Assembly: GCA_039000515.1 (NCBI GenBank)
Contig: JBCFYV010000024.1
Coordinates: 43,886,019 to 43,950,018, forward strand
DNA: 64,000 bases
Direction: 5' to 3'
Source of the DNA: Timema cristinae
Taxonomy: Eukaryota > Arthropoda > Insecta > Phasmatodea > Timematidae
The notes below the pieces were generated by a model, which saw only the letters and a program-made list of their open reading frames with translations, was not told the DNA's origin and did no database searches. Of the stretch, positions 47,077 to 58,798 are shown in pieces (within the stretch, counting starts at the first letter, position 1; every line of letters begins with the position of its first letter). The translations under genes and the position numbers were made by a program.

Positions 47077-47307
47077 TAGCGTCACATCTTACTACCCGTT
47101 CGGGTTATACGCATACGTACTAATTAGGCTAATGTGCTAGGGATGAGGGAGGTTGAATTTAGATAAAGTATACCCGCATTTGCGTTGAGTGGATAACCAT
47201 TTAGGAAAAAAAAAACACTCAGTACGCCCGACCGGGATCCAAAACCTCATCAGTGGTCTAATATACTGCGAGAGTGACGACTTAGTCCATGTGGCCACCA
47301 AAGTGGA
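47077..47307 (-). mobile_element. SINE-A, full length, 9-bp TSD
   Basis: TTAGCGTCACATCTTACTACC to CATGTGGCCACCAAAGTGG; TCCATAGCT at 47059-47067 and 47312-47320. Confidence 0.92.
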
Positions 47308-47568
47308 CTGATCCATAGCTGATTTGCTTACTAAACATAAGCGTTTAATACTTTAATAGAAGTTAATTTGGATAATAATAGTTTTTTACTTGTACACATA
47401 TCACAACAACAAAAAAACTCCATGGAGATAACCCGTAATTGGAACGACTGGTCCCCGAAGCTGGTCTGTAACAGAGTCAACTGAGCCTCGTGAGGACAAA
47501 TGAGACACTACTTGAATAAAGAAGTGGTGGCTCTGGTCTAGAAAACTGAGATTAACACATTGGCATAT

Positions 47569-47847
47569 GGTGACCTGGTGGTCTAGGGGTAAGGTGTCGG
47601 ACCTCTGCTGGGGTCCGGGGTTCAATCCTCGGTCCCGGCACAGATTTATCTGATTGCCAAAACCTTCCTTCACCTCTGACAAGACGTGTATTAATCACAT
47701 CTTGTGAATGTGGGGAATGCCAGACCTCCACCGTGGTTCGGATCCACGTTAAACTCCATTTAATCTCACAATCACCCTACCATTACACATTACGTAAGTG
47801 CGTACAACCCGAACGGGTAGTAAGACGTGGTAATAATAATAATAATA
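47569..47847 (+). mobile_element. SINE-B, full length
   Basis: GGTGACCTGGTGGTCTAGGG to GTAAGACGTGGTAATAATAA. The minus frame at 47401-47682 includes its translated head. Confidence 0.95.
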
Positions 47848-47897
47848 AAATATGATACATGACACACTCTATCCGCAAATATTGGTACCACCCTTCG

Positions 47898-47914
47898 CCA
47901 GAAGATGGCGGCCG
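47898..47914 (+). promoter_or_regulatory. YY1/CTCF-like motif with ATG and splice donor
   Basis: CCAGAAGATGGCGG matches the CTCF core with one mismatch and contains AAGATGGCGGC, a textbook YY1 site. The ATG inside it has an A at -3 and G at +4 and reads MAA before CCG|GTAAGT (donor at 47915). Such an arrangement is seen at some short first exons. Only about 90 bases of non-SINE DNA exist here, between a SINE-B and a SINE-A, so it may be coincidence. Confidence 0.25.
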
Positions 47915-47938
47915 GTAAGTACATATAAAACAGATTTT

Positions 47939-48195
47939 TTTTAGTACCACTTCTTACTACTCGTTTGGACTAGACGCTTGTGTAGGCTACTAATTACGTT
48001 AATGGTTTTAGGGATTAGGATGATTTCATTTAGAGGAAGTGTATCAGCCTTTGCGTGGAGGGAGAGTGGAAAAAACATTTAGGAAAAATCATCATCAGTA
48101 CACCCGACTGAGATCCTAACCTCAATATTCCCTTCATCGGCAGTCTAGTCTATTGTGAGAGTGGCGGCTTAGACCATATGGCCACCCAAGTGGGT
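47939..48195 (-). mobile_element. SINE-A, full length
   Basis: TTAGTACCACTTCTTACTAC to CATATGGCCACCCAAGTGGG. Confidence 0.92.
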
Positions 48196-48245
48196 TTAAG
48201 ATATTAATTAATGAAACTAAGGGGAGGGGGTGAGAGAGTTATCTG

Positions 48246-48402
48246 AGAGGAGACTTACCAATATAAGCATGGAAAAGAGGATGGGCAACCACATTGAGAA
48301 TCATTATGTAAAAAAATAAAAAAATATCCCCTCGATACAACTATGAATGGGGACCAAGTACAATGCGTCTAGCCTTAGAGACCATTAGATCACTGAAGTC
48401 GT
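48246..48402 (-). mobile_element. SINE-A, tail-truncated old copy
   Basis: GCATGGAAAAGAGGATGGGC aligns with the body word GCATGGAGGGAGAGTGGAAA, and GACCATTAGATCACTGAAGTC is the head complement. A tempting signal-peptide-like frame with a splice donor lies inside it but is explained by the SINE. Confidence 0.7.
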
Positions 48403-48546
48403 TAGAACAAAGTTTAAATATGATATCAATTTAATTTACATTTGAAGTGAACTTTACTTTGTCCCAATTCGAGTAGGAACCTTTAATATAAATATTAATC
48501 ATATACCCGCACATCGATGGGCATTTGGGTTGAGCGTAGTGTTCAT

Positions 48547-48753
48547 CTACAGTAGCCCCATGGCTTCTTTGGTGCTAACTGACATCTCACAGTATATACC
48601 TAAATTTTGACTGTCAGAAGTGACAGATACTAAACATATGTTTTTGCAGATCATGTGGTTCAGCGTAAGGATACATAATTTGCTCTGGCCACTTTTCAAA
48701 GCTTTTAGCTGTCAGCTGTCAGTCAGCCCAAAGGAGCCATGGGACTACTGTAG
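48547..48753. mobile_element. 207-bp MITE with 46-bp inverted ends (family F)
   Basis: CTACAGTAGCCCCATGGCTT...ACAG on the left mirrors CTGTCAG...AGCCATGGGACTACTGTAG on the right. The interior word GCAGATCATGTGGTTCAGCG is shared, with changes, by diverged pieces at 25.1, 46.9 and 61.6 kb, so this looks like the best-preserved member of an older family. Confidence 0.8.
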
Positions 48754-49232
48754 TTTGGTTTGCCCGTGATGGGGTGTACATTTCGTAATTTCGGTTTGGA
48801 AAACCCAGCATGGATTTTATATATTTTGCTTTTTTACAAACAAATAATTTTTAACTCTTGGTTAACCCTGGTTTTATGTAACAAGCTAACGCGAGAAACT
48901 TATATATCTTGACTAGTTAAAGCCCTCACTAATTATACCCAACCCATTTGTCTCGAAATAATTACGTTTTCATGCAAATAACAGGTAAGACTATTTCTTA
49001 AACTTCTCGAAATTATGCTTCAATTCCCTCTAGCCCCTCCCCCTTTTTTTCCCTCCAACTGTCCTTCCCTTTACTTACTATCTCTTCCAATTCCTCCTAA
49101 TTACTGCACCTCAAATCATCTCCCAGTTTACAGTGTAAACATAATCATCCTTTTCGTACTTCTCGTTTTAATCCCCGCTTTTGAGCACATCCAAAATTTA
49201 GAATCAGGGTGTCTTTCTTTCTCCGTTTTATT

Positions 49233-49481
49233 TTAGCACCACGTCTTACTACCCATTCGGTTTACTAGCTTATGTACTAATTACGCGAATAGTTTTATGG
49301 ATTAGGAAGGCTATATTTAGAGTAAGTGTACCTGCATTTGCATGGAGAGAGTTTGGAAAACAATTTCGAAAAAACCATATTCAGTACACCCGACCTATGT
49401 TTAAAGTTCGATATCCCGGTCATCGGTAATCTAGTTTAACACGAGAGTCGCGCGTTAGACCATGCGGCCACCGAAGCGGGT
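49233..49481 (-). mobile_element. SINE-A, full length
   Basis: TTAGCACCACGTCTTACTACC to GACCATGCGGCCACCGAAGC. Confidence 0.93.
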
Positions 49482-49837
49482 CTTTGAAGGGATAATGATA
49501 GGCCTTGTATTCAGATTATGTTTAATTTTCACCATTATTTAATCGTAATCAATAGTGATAAATTATTTCAATATTACTCATAAAATTTATCAGGCTTTCT
49601 CAGATATTAACATAAAAAATTAATGAAAAGCTTCCTTAATTTAATAGAGTCAATAAAATTGCACTATTATTACCTAAAACTAATAATTAAATAACACAGT
49701 TAAATAATTATGAGCATACAAACACATTTGTTCAGCGTAATTACAAACTGGAATTTAAGCCAAATTTATACTTTAGAAACCAACATTATAATTAGTCTAA
49801 AAATATGATTAGTTGAAAAAATTTGAATACAAACTAT

Positions 49838-49984
49838 TTAGGTCTCGGAGAGTGAGAAACCATTTGTTTAAACCACCCTCAGAGGACCCAACTGGGACTC
49901 AAACCCGGATCTCCTTGTCATCAGCAGGGCAGTCCAACACCCAAGTGATACCGGCTTAGACCATCCGGACGCTGAAGCGGGTAA
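49838..49984 (-). mobile_element. SINE-A, head half
   Basis: GAGAGTGAGAAACCATTTG to CATCCGGACGCTGAAGCGGG; the tail half is absent. Confidence 0.85.
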
Positions 49985-50251
49985 CCAGTTATTAAACACA
50001 AATATTAATCAATAAACAACCTCTTTTTACAAATTATGATTGGATGAAAGTTTTTATCAACATTTTCAATAGTAAAATTTAATAATCGTAATAAGAAATT
50101 TTTGGAATTTCTTCCAAACTGTGTTCGAGCCTTCAGACACTTCCCACCTTGCACGAGATAACAGAAGTTCTGACACATTTGTTCCATTAGGAAATATTTC
50201 CCAGAAGACAGATAGTAAGAACTGAAAGAAGAAAAAATAATATCCGTCTCA

Positions 50252-50741
50252 TTAAGGCGGGAGTGTAGGAAAAGCGAGCTGAGAATAGTATTTTTGCAGT
50301 TTTTATTGCAAAAAGGTTGTTTTTTTTTTGTAAAAAGAAATCAAATATTAAATAGAAACATAGCATTTAATTTTCTGCACGTGGTGATATAATAGTTGTT
50401 AAATATCTGTCAAGGATGTCCTGGAATTTAATGACAACTTTTTCTCTTAATTTAAAAGTTTCTCATCTAATGCTGCTATGCTCATGACAGATATTCAACA
50501 AATGTTGATACGACGTGAGGAAAATTAAACTCTTGGTTTCTACTGAAGCAATATTAAATTTAATATAGGCGTATAATCCAAACGCGTAGTAAGATGCGAC
50601 ATTCAAATAATAATAATATAATAATAATAATAATAATAATAAATATAATAAAATATATTTGATTTATTTTTGCAAAAAAGAGGTTTTTATAAAAACTGCG
50701 AAAGCACAGGCCTTTTCTCGCATTCCATTCACTTCCACCTT
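50252..50741. mobile_element. Foldback MITE (family D) copy 4, interrupted by a SINE tail
   Basis: TTAAGGCGGGAGTGTAGG on the left, CATTCACTTCCACCTT on the right. Arms TTTAATTTTCTGCACGTGG and GACGTGAGGAAAATTAAACT pair. The right arm is split at GCAATATT by a SINE tail (50563-50642), after which TATATTTGATTTATTTTTGC resumes. Confidence 0.88.
50563..50642 (+). mobile_element. SINE tail-only insertion in the foldback MITE
   Basis: TAGGCGTATAATCCAAACGC and GTAGTAAGATGCGACATTC followed by (AAT)n: only the last 40 or so bases of SINE-A/B plus the repeat tail. Confidence 0.85.
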
Positions 50742-50744
50742 GGA

Positions 50745-52500
50745 AAGTGTCTACTTTTATTTGAAAAATGACACTTTAAATGAGTTATTAATGAATGAGT
50801 AGTTTAATTAAAGGATGTCGGATATGTGATAGAACAAACAAACATGTATATATAAATGTAACATATATTAAATTTATATTTACTTTCTCTTTCTTTCGAT
50901 CCTATCTCTTTTACTCTTTTTCTTTATTTTTCTATACATTAAAAAGGGAACAATGTTAGTAATACATACCTACGGTAATAGAAATATTTGAATGAAAATA
51001 ACGAATATATTAGTGTACAGAGTATAGTGTTAGTATTAGAATAAGTAAGTCACGGATGAGTTAGTGTCATCTACCTAGAAAAAAGTTGAACTAAAATTAT
51101 ATGAAGTGTTTAATTACATATATATGCCCATTAGTGCAATATAAATATGGCTATAAAATGATGTTAAAATAAATCATCTAATCTTTTAGGATACTATTGA
51201 GGCAAAATATTTTCTTTTAAAACTAGATTAATGGTATTTTATTCAATTTGAACTATTTTGTTTATAGTTAGTATCCATTTACTTATTGGTTGCACTATTA
51301 CAAATAGCTATTTGTATCTATTTAATTTTCATTATTTAATTATAGATATATTCCTAAAACTATTGAAAATGACACATAGGTGCTGAATCAATTCGTTAAA
51401 TTAATTGGTAGATCATCTGCTTGCCATTTTATGTCTCCAAAATTCAGTTTCTGGCGTGGACCAAAAATTTATCATTGAGAAACAGCCCTGATATTTTTTT
51501 TTGCAAATTATTAATTTATCACTCTTCAGGGTTTACTAAAAGGTGCAAATCTGTTCCGTTGAAAGTATAAAAATAACACAACTTTAAACAAGGAAAAACT
51601 AAAGGCAAGAAATCTCTGATGGCTCCAGTAATCATACTTTTTTTTTACCAAACTGGGTAAATAATTTACTTGAAAATTCGATACTACTTTATTTTAAATC
51701 TTTACTGAAAATTGTACTTTAACTTTTAAAAAAAAAAAATTAACAATGAAATCATAATATATTTGGGTACTCTATGGACAAAAAATTAATCATTTTAAAG
51801 TATTTAATTATTATTAATTCACAGCTTTATTTACGCTATCAAAACATTTTAAGACACTTTCAAACATATGTTCAGTATTTTGATGATTGGCTATTGAGCC
51901 ATCGAATCATATTAGTATTATTAATCCCGCTAGATGCCATGCGCGCAAAGCGTTTCAACTTGGGGAAAGATTTGATTTCTTGCCTTCATTTGTTTTTAAA
52001 AGCCATTTTACCTGTGGGTTTGTTGTCCGTTTTCTAACTATTTAAAATCTTTAATATGGATGGTTTTTACATACGTATAATTAAAGTGTTAGTGTATTCG
52101 GTATATGTGTGTGTATTACTTGTCTCAAGAATTAATATTAGTGTGTATTGGTGATTCCATCGTAACTAACATATAACCTTTGACACAATAAAGCGAAGTA
52201 AATAAAATTCAAAGTTTTCAATGAATTACGTTCTAATATGGAATATGTTTGTCATACCACTTAAAGGTTTTCTAAACAATCCTCATCTACCTTGGATACA
52301 GTGAATAATCATGTAAGTACCAGCTTAATTACCATTACAATATACCTAAGATAAAACCAATTATTAACTTGTAGTTCGTTATTTGATTGTCATGTAAAAT
52401 CACCAAATAGCTAACCCAATATTTTCGGATAATTATATTATTACCGTATGAAAATAATAAACTTCGTCAACAGGTAATCAAATAGACCGCAATAGATTGG
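50745..52500. other. No gene recognised
   Basis: AT-rich; the frame 51774-52037 is low-quality and the possible SINE-G relic lies at 51.4 kb. Confidence 0.55.
51395..51520 (+). mobile_element. Possible SINE-G relic
   Basis: AATTGGTAGATCATCTGCTTG is A-box-like and CAAAATTCAGTTTCTGGCG is B-box-like, followed by AAATTTATCATTGAGAAAC as in SINE-G. Confidence 0.4.
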
Positions 52501-52504
52501 GAAA

Positions 52505-52653
52505 TAAGTTTTTTAAATAAATGGTTTTCCACTCTCGCTCCACAAAATGCGGGTACATTTCCCCTAAATTCAACCCAACCTCATTCCTATTATAGTAGAG
52601 TAATTAGTAGGCCTACATATGAGAACCCTAATAGTTAGTAAAACGCGGTGATA
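52505..52653 (+). mobile_element. SINE-A, 5'-truncated
   Basis: AAATGGTTTTCCACTCTCGC to GTTAGTAAAACGCGGTGATAA. Confidence 0.88.
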
Positions 52654-52659
52654 ATATTT

Positions 52660-53525
52660 TTTGTAAAAAAGCTTAATCCAAATACATACCTACCAAATCA
52701 ATACAAATATTCCTGTACGTGGAAAAACAATTAATATTTCATGATTTGATTTTGAAACGCATGAAGCATTTTTGTGAAACCATGCTTCGAAAATATCATA
52801 GGTTTAAATTACCTACCCACCTACCTATCCACTTTATAATAAACCAACCCTTGCCCATCATTTTGAAATGAATTTAAACTTCATCATTAGCCTTCTTTAA
52901 AATGAGATTTTCTCACCCTTATAGAAAAAAAAAAACCTTGCCAAATTATGGTAATTCGAGTTTGCAATCCCATTTTTAAACGCTGTCATAAATTTTTTAA
53001 TCAAGAGTAATTAGTGTGCGCACACAGACCCACATACACTCCGGATGTAGGCATCGTTTAGCTGAAATTAAAAAAAATAGTTTATTAAAAAAACAAGCAC
53101 CTATATATTATTTACGTTACTGTAAAAATAAAATGTCCTACGCTTTAGTTTGGAAAGAGAGTATGATTAAATATCCAATAATTCATATTCTATTACCAAA
53201 CGAGAGATATATGAAACTATAGGGAAAAACTGGAAATCTTTTCACAAACATAAAAATAACTACCCCTTTATTGCTTTGGAAATGTGAAAAAAAACGATTG
53301 AAAATGGAGTTCGATGGAGTACGGGTATTGGGGATTTAATCGCTCTATTTGTCATAAACTACTGATATTCTTTAAATTGGTGTAACATTTATAACGTTAT
53401 CTATTTTTACCTCCGCCTTAGTTTGACTAAAGTGTAAAGAGATAACTATAAACAACGAACACACCATTATTATTTTTGTTTTTTATTTTTTCATGTGAAA
53501 ATTAAGTAATGAATAAAATTGCACA
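52660..53525. other. No feature recognised
   Basis: AT-rich; short frame 53016-53222 has no family signal. Confidence 0.6.
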
Positions 53526-53527
53526 TT

Positions 53528-53722
53528 CTTCGCGCGCTTACTACCCGTCGCGCATATTTACACGATTAGGATGAGGGAATTAAAGTTCAAAGGAAATGTA
53601 CCCGCATTTGTTTAGAAATATAGGTGAATATTTAAGAAAAAAAAAAGACATCATTATGCTACCGAGAAACTAGACAAGACGAGACTGATGCTTTTGTCCA
53701 AATGCTAATACCGGTGTTGGTG
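53528..53722 (-). mobile_element. SINE-A, diverged
   Basis: GCGCGCTTACTACCCGTCGC at the tail and TGTACCCGCATTTG in the body; the head is weak. Confidence 0.75.
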
Positions 53723-53893
53723 TAAAAAAAATTTGTCAAAAGTAATATAAATTACCTCGTACTGTAGTCAAAGATCCAAGGATTTACCGTATTGGCTCAA
53801 ATTTTCTCAATCTTCTACGAGAGATTTTGATTGGTTCGGATCTTGGTGGTGTAGAGGCAGATATGGTGTAAATGATTCGGAGTTTACTGTGCG

Positions 53894-53917
53894 TTTGTGA
53901 ATGTGGGGAATGCCAGG
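53894..53917 (+). mobile_element. SINE-B fragment, about 24 bases
   Basis: TGTGAATGTGGGGAATGCCAGG is the SINE-B body at the point where other copies are truncated. Confidence 0.55.
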
Positions 53918-54040
53918 TATAATACTGTGCGTTAGCCCTTAGGCACTAATAGTTCTTATCTCGGTTCAAGAACCTAAAAAAGTAACAATAAAGACATTTT
54001 TTTTAGTTTTTCATGATAAAAAGAATGTGGTTTTATATAC

Positions 54041-54280
54041 TTCCCTGGTTGCATGGTCTTAGGCGTCACTTTAGTTTTAAACTAAACTGTCGATGACAGG
54101 AAGATCGGGGTTCGAATCCCAGTCCGGTGTACTGTAGGATTTTTTCCAAAAGGATTTTCCACTCCACCATGAATATGCGGATATACTTCCTCTAAATTCA
54201 ACCTTCCCCATCCCTAACTCATTAGCATAATAATTAGTAGAAATGCGTATAACATGAAAGGGTAGTAAGACCCATTGATA
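54041..54280 (+). mobile_element. SINE-A, full length
   Basis: TCCCTGGTTGCATGGTCTTAG to GGGTAGTAAGACCCATTGATAA, with GGGGTTCGAATCCCAG. Confidence 0.9.
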
Positions 54281-54379
54281 AAAAAAAGTTTAATTTTAGA
54301 AACATAAATAATTCAACGGTAGCTTGTAGCATCGGATGGCGTACCATAGACTCTAAACAACAACAAGGCGCTGACTTAC

Positions 54380-54700
54380 CCTGTTTGCCCGCTGCCGAGG
54401 CTCCATGCAAGATAGACACAAGTCGGACGTAACTTCGCGGGACCGCAACAAAACTAATATTAACTTGAAGAATGGGGCGCAAATCGGCGACGCCCGTAAA
54501 GTGGACTGACTGACGCAATGCGGATATCCACATCGTGAAGATTCCCGACCGGCCACGAACTTCCCCGAAGTTCGTTTTAGGCATGCGCAATATGTTCCCT
54601 GGCGATCCTAAATGTTTTCCCCCCCAATGTCTCCCTTCTTTCCCCCCTCTGTGGCAGATTGTATTTATACGGGCATCTGAGCCTACTATGAACACAATTG
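54380..54700 (-). promoter_or_regulatory. Candidate promoter and first exon (minus strand)
   Basis: This is a unique-looking, CpG-richer patch in AT-rich DNA. Reading on the minus strand there is TATAAATA (54662-54669), then GCGCATGC, an NRF1-like core (54581-54588), then an 8-bp inverted repeat CGAACTTC/GAAGTTCG (54557-54575). An ATG at 54406 opens nine codons (MEPRQRANR) that run into GTAAGT at 54374-54379, a consensus donor after AACAGG. The order fits a first exon with a roughly 230-nt 5' UTR and a short coding start, ending in phase 0. It lies on the same strand as the Ig exon about 50 kb away, but the phases (0 here, 1 there) would need at least one more exon between them. A longer overlapping frame (54234-54695) could be a chance product of the higher GC. 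This is inference without transcript data. Confidence 0.35.
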
Positions 54701-54704
54701 GGCC

Positions 54705-57280
54705 TTAACCGTACTAGGAGTAGGAGAAGCTCCGGCTTCATTCGTATTATAATGTAAGATCTAAATTATTTTCTGGCAACTCTAACTTAGCTTTGTATTA
54801 ATATTAATTATTCTAAATTCAGTTTTGACGTCATTTCAATTTATCTCAAAATATGGAGCATTGTAGTAAATTTAATGTGACCTCGTTGGTATCACAATGC
54901 GAATCGAGTCGTAATCCTTGCTGGATAATAATCGATTATTAACTTTTGAGAGATATATCGAATTTCTTTACATCAATATAGAATGTTTGTTTTTTTTAAC
55001 TCGATATTTCTGTGAGAAATATTTAAATGCATGTTCGCGGGAACATTGAGTTGGTTGAACTTAGAATTAAAACTTTTGTACCTTCGCTATTGATTCATGA
55101 CTATTTATTGTTATAAATTCGGAGTAAATTTGTGGATACCAAATTAGGTGTTTTTTTTATGTTTAGTTCAAGGAGGTTATTAAGTGTAAATAAGCTTTGG
55201 TATTAAACTGTTAAGATATAACCCATATTATTGTAAGTTTTCTCTTGTAACGTATCTTAATCATCACAAACAAGCCTATAAATGTTTTGTAGCCTATCTA
55301 CTCTGTCAACGCTAAAGTAAAGTAAATGATTATTTGTTTGTTATGAACTTTCTAAAATCTACTGATAATACTATAACATTTTTACGACTTTTTGGTGAAA
55401 ACCATATATATTATACAATTATATATATTACAACTATATTTGATGTTCAATATTTAATCCTTTTAAATAAATTTGATATTCTATATTCTACAAATATCTT
55501 CTTGACGTGATTTATAATATAAGATTTACCCACCATACCCTAGGTATACGAGAGTATATTTAAGTAAGTTTTCTAATATGGTGAACATGAGGGGCAGTAT
55601 ATATTCTTTACCTTCTCTTGAGATGGACTATCCATATGTTTTACTCTGCGACAGGTGGGAGTTGCGAGATCTGATGATTTGAATGTTGTCTTTAAACCTT
55701 GAAAAGACAGAACTCCTTGCATTCACTCCTGATGTCCCCCCTTTTTTGTATGTACCTTTCTGGTAGTTTGAGCCTCCCCCCCATTAGGACGGTTCAAGCT
55801 TACTAATACATTAATTGATTTTTGAAAATTTGATGTTTTCAAAAAATGTTTTAAACTTTTTTGTTAAATTTGTACATGAACAATGTTTAGTTTGAGTTTT
55901 TTCTGACACTATTTATTACTTAAGTGTCGTTTACTGGTAACCTATTTTTGAAAAATTTGTTCTCAATTATAATACAATATGTAAGAAAGTTTGTACGATT
56001 TTTGTATCATTCATTTTTCACTCTGTTGATCAATATCATCTAAAGGAAATATATTTTGTCGCATCTAAACATTTTTTGTGTGTGTGTGTGCCATGTCAAA
56101 AGAAAAAGAAAAAAGAAAAGGAAAATAAAGTCCTACATTGTGACATCGTCGCCCGGTTACAATCAAATTAGTGTTGCATTGAACTGTTACGGTAGACCAG
56201 ACAAGTGTTCGAACTTCGGATCTACTGAACCATGTCTCTCTGTACTTGTAATGACGCCAGGGGGTTCAACGTGTTAGTTGATATCGATCCCAAATGAAAA
56301 CATCCCTTCTCTACCCCTTCCCCCCCACAAACCCCCCTTCCATACCCTTCGCTTCTACAATGATGTTTCAGTAACACCCGCCTGTGTTTAGGAGTTGCAC
56401 CGGGTCAAATGGAGGCGTACTCTAACGATATGATGCGACAACCTTGTTTTGTTATCCAGGGTACACTTCTGATTAATTCCTATGTGATGAAATTCGGACT
56501 AGGGGAGGGGGAAGGGGAGGAAAAGTCAATCAATTTTGTAAGATCCGATCATTATTTCTGATCTTTTCATTAGAAACTATTTAAACAGCAAAAAGAAAAA
56601 CCCACAGTTTAACTCCAGCCTTTTCATTTCAAGATTTTTCATCATATATAAACATCACATTTATGGCAGAAGTTGATAAATAAATGGCACGGGACTCTAC
56701 ACGGACTTTCTCACTCTATTGTTTAAAAATTGAGATATTTAATCAAAACTCGTAATATATGTGAAACGAAATAATATACACGAGAAAACCTGAGGAAAAA
56801 TTGCGTTATACTTACGTTAAACATTTTTCGACTCCCGGATTTAAATTTTATGATTTTATTTTTAAGTTATTAAAGTCCTCACTAGTAGATTTGGAAAAAA
56901 AAAAATCGATATTGGCTCCACAAGGGTCAATACCTCGTATTAAATTTTGGCTTTCAGTTAATTTTTTTTTTATATTTTACTAGCGGTTGCACATCTTATA
57001 GTTTTAGCATTTTTACTAGATTACTCATTTATAAATTTAGACCAATAAAAAGGTGTATATTGACTATTGAGTCTTAAGTGATAGAGACAGATCATTGTTG
57101 TAAAACATTTCCCCTAAGAGGTTAAAGAAAAAAAAGACCATTACTTTATGAGATACTTTTTTATATACTTACTCTATGGACTTGTAGAATTATTGCGTTA
57201 AAACTTGAGTAGTATCTTTGTACAACTATAGCTCACAAAATTGTATTAATATATTTACTACCAATATCTACGAAACTATT
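54705..57280. other. No gene recognised
   Basis: Upstream of the minus-strand promoter candidate. AT-rich to 56 kb, then 56.1-56.5 kb is more mixed (CCCCCC and GGGGAGGGGGAAGGGG runs). Short frames at 56056-56277 and 56801-56983 lack support. Confidence 0.5.
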
Positions 57281-57283
57281 AGT

Positions 57284-57715
57284 TTTATAAAGACATATTT
57301 AGAATAAAAGTTTTAAATTTTTTATAGTGCTACAATTTTGTAATGTTAAGTTATTTAGTATCTCAAATAGTTGTGGATATACGGACATTTCTGATTATGT
57401 AAATTATCCTAAAAGTAATTTTCATAGGAAAAGGAAAATAGTAATTTTGTTTATAATTTTAATCAACACCTAGATACGAATTTAAATCAAAATCGTTTGA
57501 ACCGATTTTGAGAAAAACTATTTTTTCTCTTTTCGCCCTTTATTAAACTACTCTTACTTTTAGGGTTAAGCAGACACACAGACAGACGGCATTACAAAAC
57601 TACAATTTAGGTTTCGGTGAGTCATTAAAAGTCGACCATCTCTCAACATCTCGGGTTTGATTTATTTTGACGGTCGCAATATTTAACCTTAAATGTAAAA
57701 AAAGTAAAAAAAAAG
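57284..57715 (+). repeat. 550-bp module (family E), first of a direct pair
   Basis: AAGACATATTTAGAATAAAAG, GTATCTCAAATAGTTGTGG, ACAGACAGACGGCATTAC and GACGGTCGCAATATTTAACC in order. It lacks the CCCTCGGG part. Confidence 0.7.
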
Positions 57716-57734
57716 AGTTTAGCTTGAAAATTAT

Positions 57735-58275
57735 TGGTTTTATAAAAACATATTTCAAATAACATATTTGTATTATAAATACACTTACATATTTGCAATG
57801 ATAGGTAATTTCATATCCAAAATAGTTTCGAAGATATGATAAAAATGAGAATTTACGCATCAGGCCGGAACCCTTAAAGTCATCTTGCCGAAAAAATAAG
57901 AGTAGCCATTTTGTTTAAAATGTTGAATTATGCTTATAAATGAAATTTAATCAAAATCGTTAGAGCCAATTTTGAGAAAATCAATTTTCTCTTTTTTATA
58001 TTCAGTAAACTACCCTTAATTTTAGGGTTATATATATCTAATTCTAAAACCCCTCGGGGAAACCCTATGAAAACCCTAGACACCGCAAGTTTTAGCCCGA
58101 TCGATAAAATAATTTAGACTCTACTCCCGAGGTACAAACAGACATACGGAAATTCAAAAACTACTTTTTCTGATTCGAGGGGTAGAAATTATTCAAAACC
58201 TTGAGTTAGTTTTTTTGACTATCACAATACTTTCTCTATCTGTAAGTTAGCGAGAAAGTAATAAGAAAAAGAAAA
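57735..58275 (+). repeat. 550-bp module (family E), second of a direct pair
   Basis: GGTTTTATAAAAACATATTTC, GAGAAAATCAATTTTCTC, TAAACTACCCTTAATTTTAGG, AACCCCTCGGGGAAACCC and GACTATCACAATACTTTCTC. It follows the first head-to-tail after about 20 bases. Confidence 0.75.
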
Positions 58276-58397
58276 CTGATTTTTCAAGACAAAAATATTA
58301 ATGCGGACTATAATAATTATTTTAATCTGGTTCACACATTATTTATTATTTGATAGGATTTTTGAGATATATTTTTTTATACAGTTAAAGTTTGTTT

Positions 58398-58615
58398 TGC
58401 AAATTATCTTACCACCCGTCCACAACATAATAATATTTACATCGGTGAGGTCGGGATGAGGGAAATAGACTTTTAGAGAAAATGTATTCACTTTTTTGTG
58501 GAAGAGATAGTGAGAAATCATTTAGGAAAAATACTCTTCAGTAAACCTCACCGGGATTTGAAACTCAAAAGACAACATCAAAACCGACAAGACGAGTTGA
58601 TGCCTTTTGTGGGCT
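58398..58615 (-). mobile_element. SINE-A, diverged
   Basis: ATTATCTTACCACCCGTCC at the tail, CACCGGGATTTGAAACTC in the B box. Confidence 0.78.
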
Positions 58616-58639
58616 ACAAGTCTTATTAACGTATTATAA

Positions 58640-58775
58640 TAGGCGAAGGGATGAACATACTAATTATAGGAAACACACCCGAAATTAGTGTGGAGAGAGA
58701 ATGTAAAAACAACCGTGACACTCATCTATCAGTGAACCCGACTGGGATTCGAGCCATGCCCGTGCGGCTGTGGTA
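58640..58775 (-). mobile_element. SINE-A, body and part of head
   Basis: TGTGGAGAGAGAATGTAAAA, GAACCCGACTGGGATTCGAGC; the tail end is lost and the head side stops within the tRNA-like part. Confidence 0.7.
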
Positions 58776-58798
58776 AAGCTCAATTTGAATTTACAAAG

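Noticed and set aside
47401..47682. 93-codon minus-strand frame
   Set aside because: Its recognisable part is the translated tRNA-like head of a SINE-B.
48255..48279. Minus-strand ATG with a signal-peptide-like start (MWLPILFSMLIL) running into GTAAGT
   Set aside because: The stretch aligns with the body of SINE-A (GCATGGA..GAG.GTGG), and the SINE head complement lies just beyond it, so it is most likely a degenerate SINE. Exonisation is possible but unsupported.
51774..52037. 87-codon plus-strand frame
   Set aside because: Rich in Ile/Leu/Tyr as expected from AT-rich DNA, no family resemblance and no splice signals.
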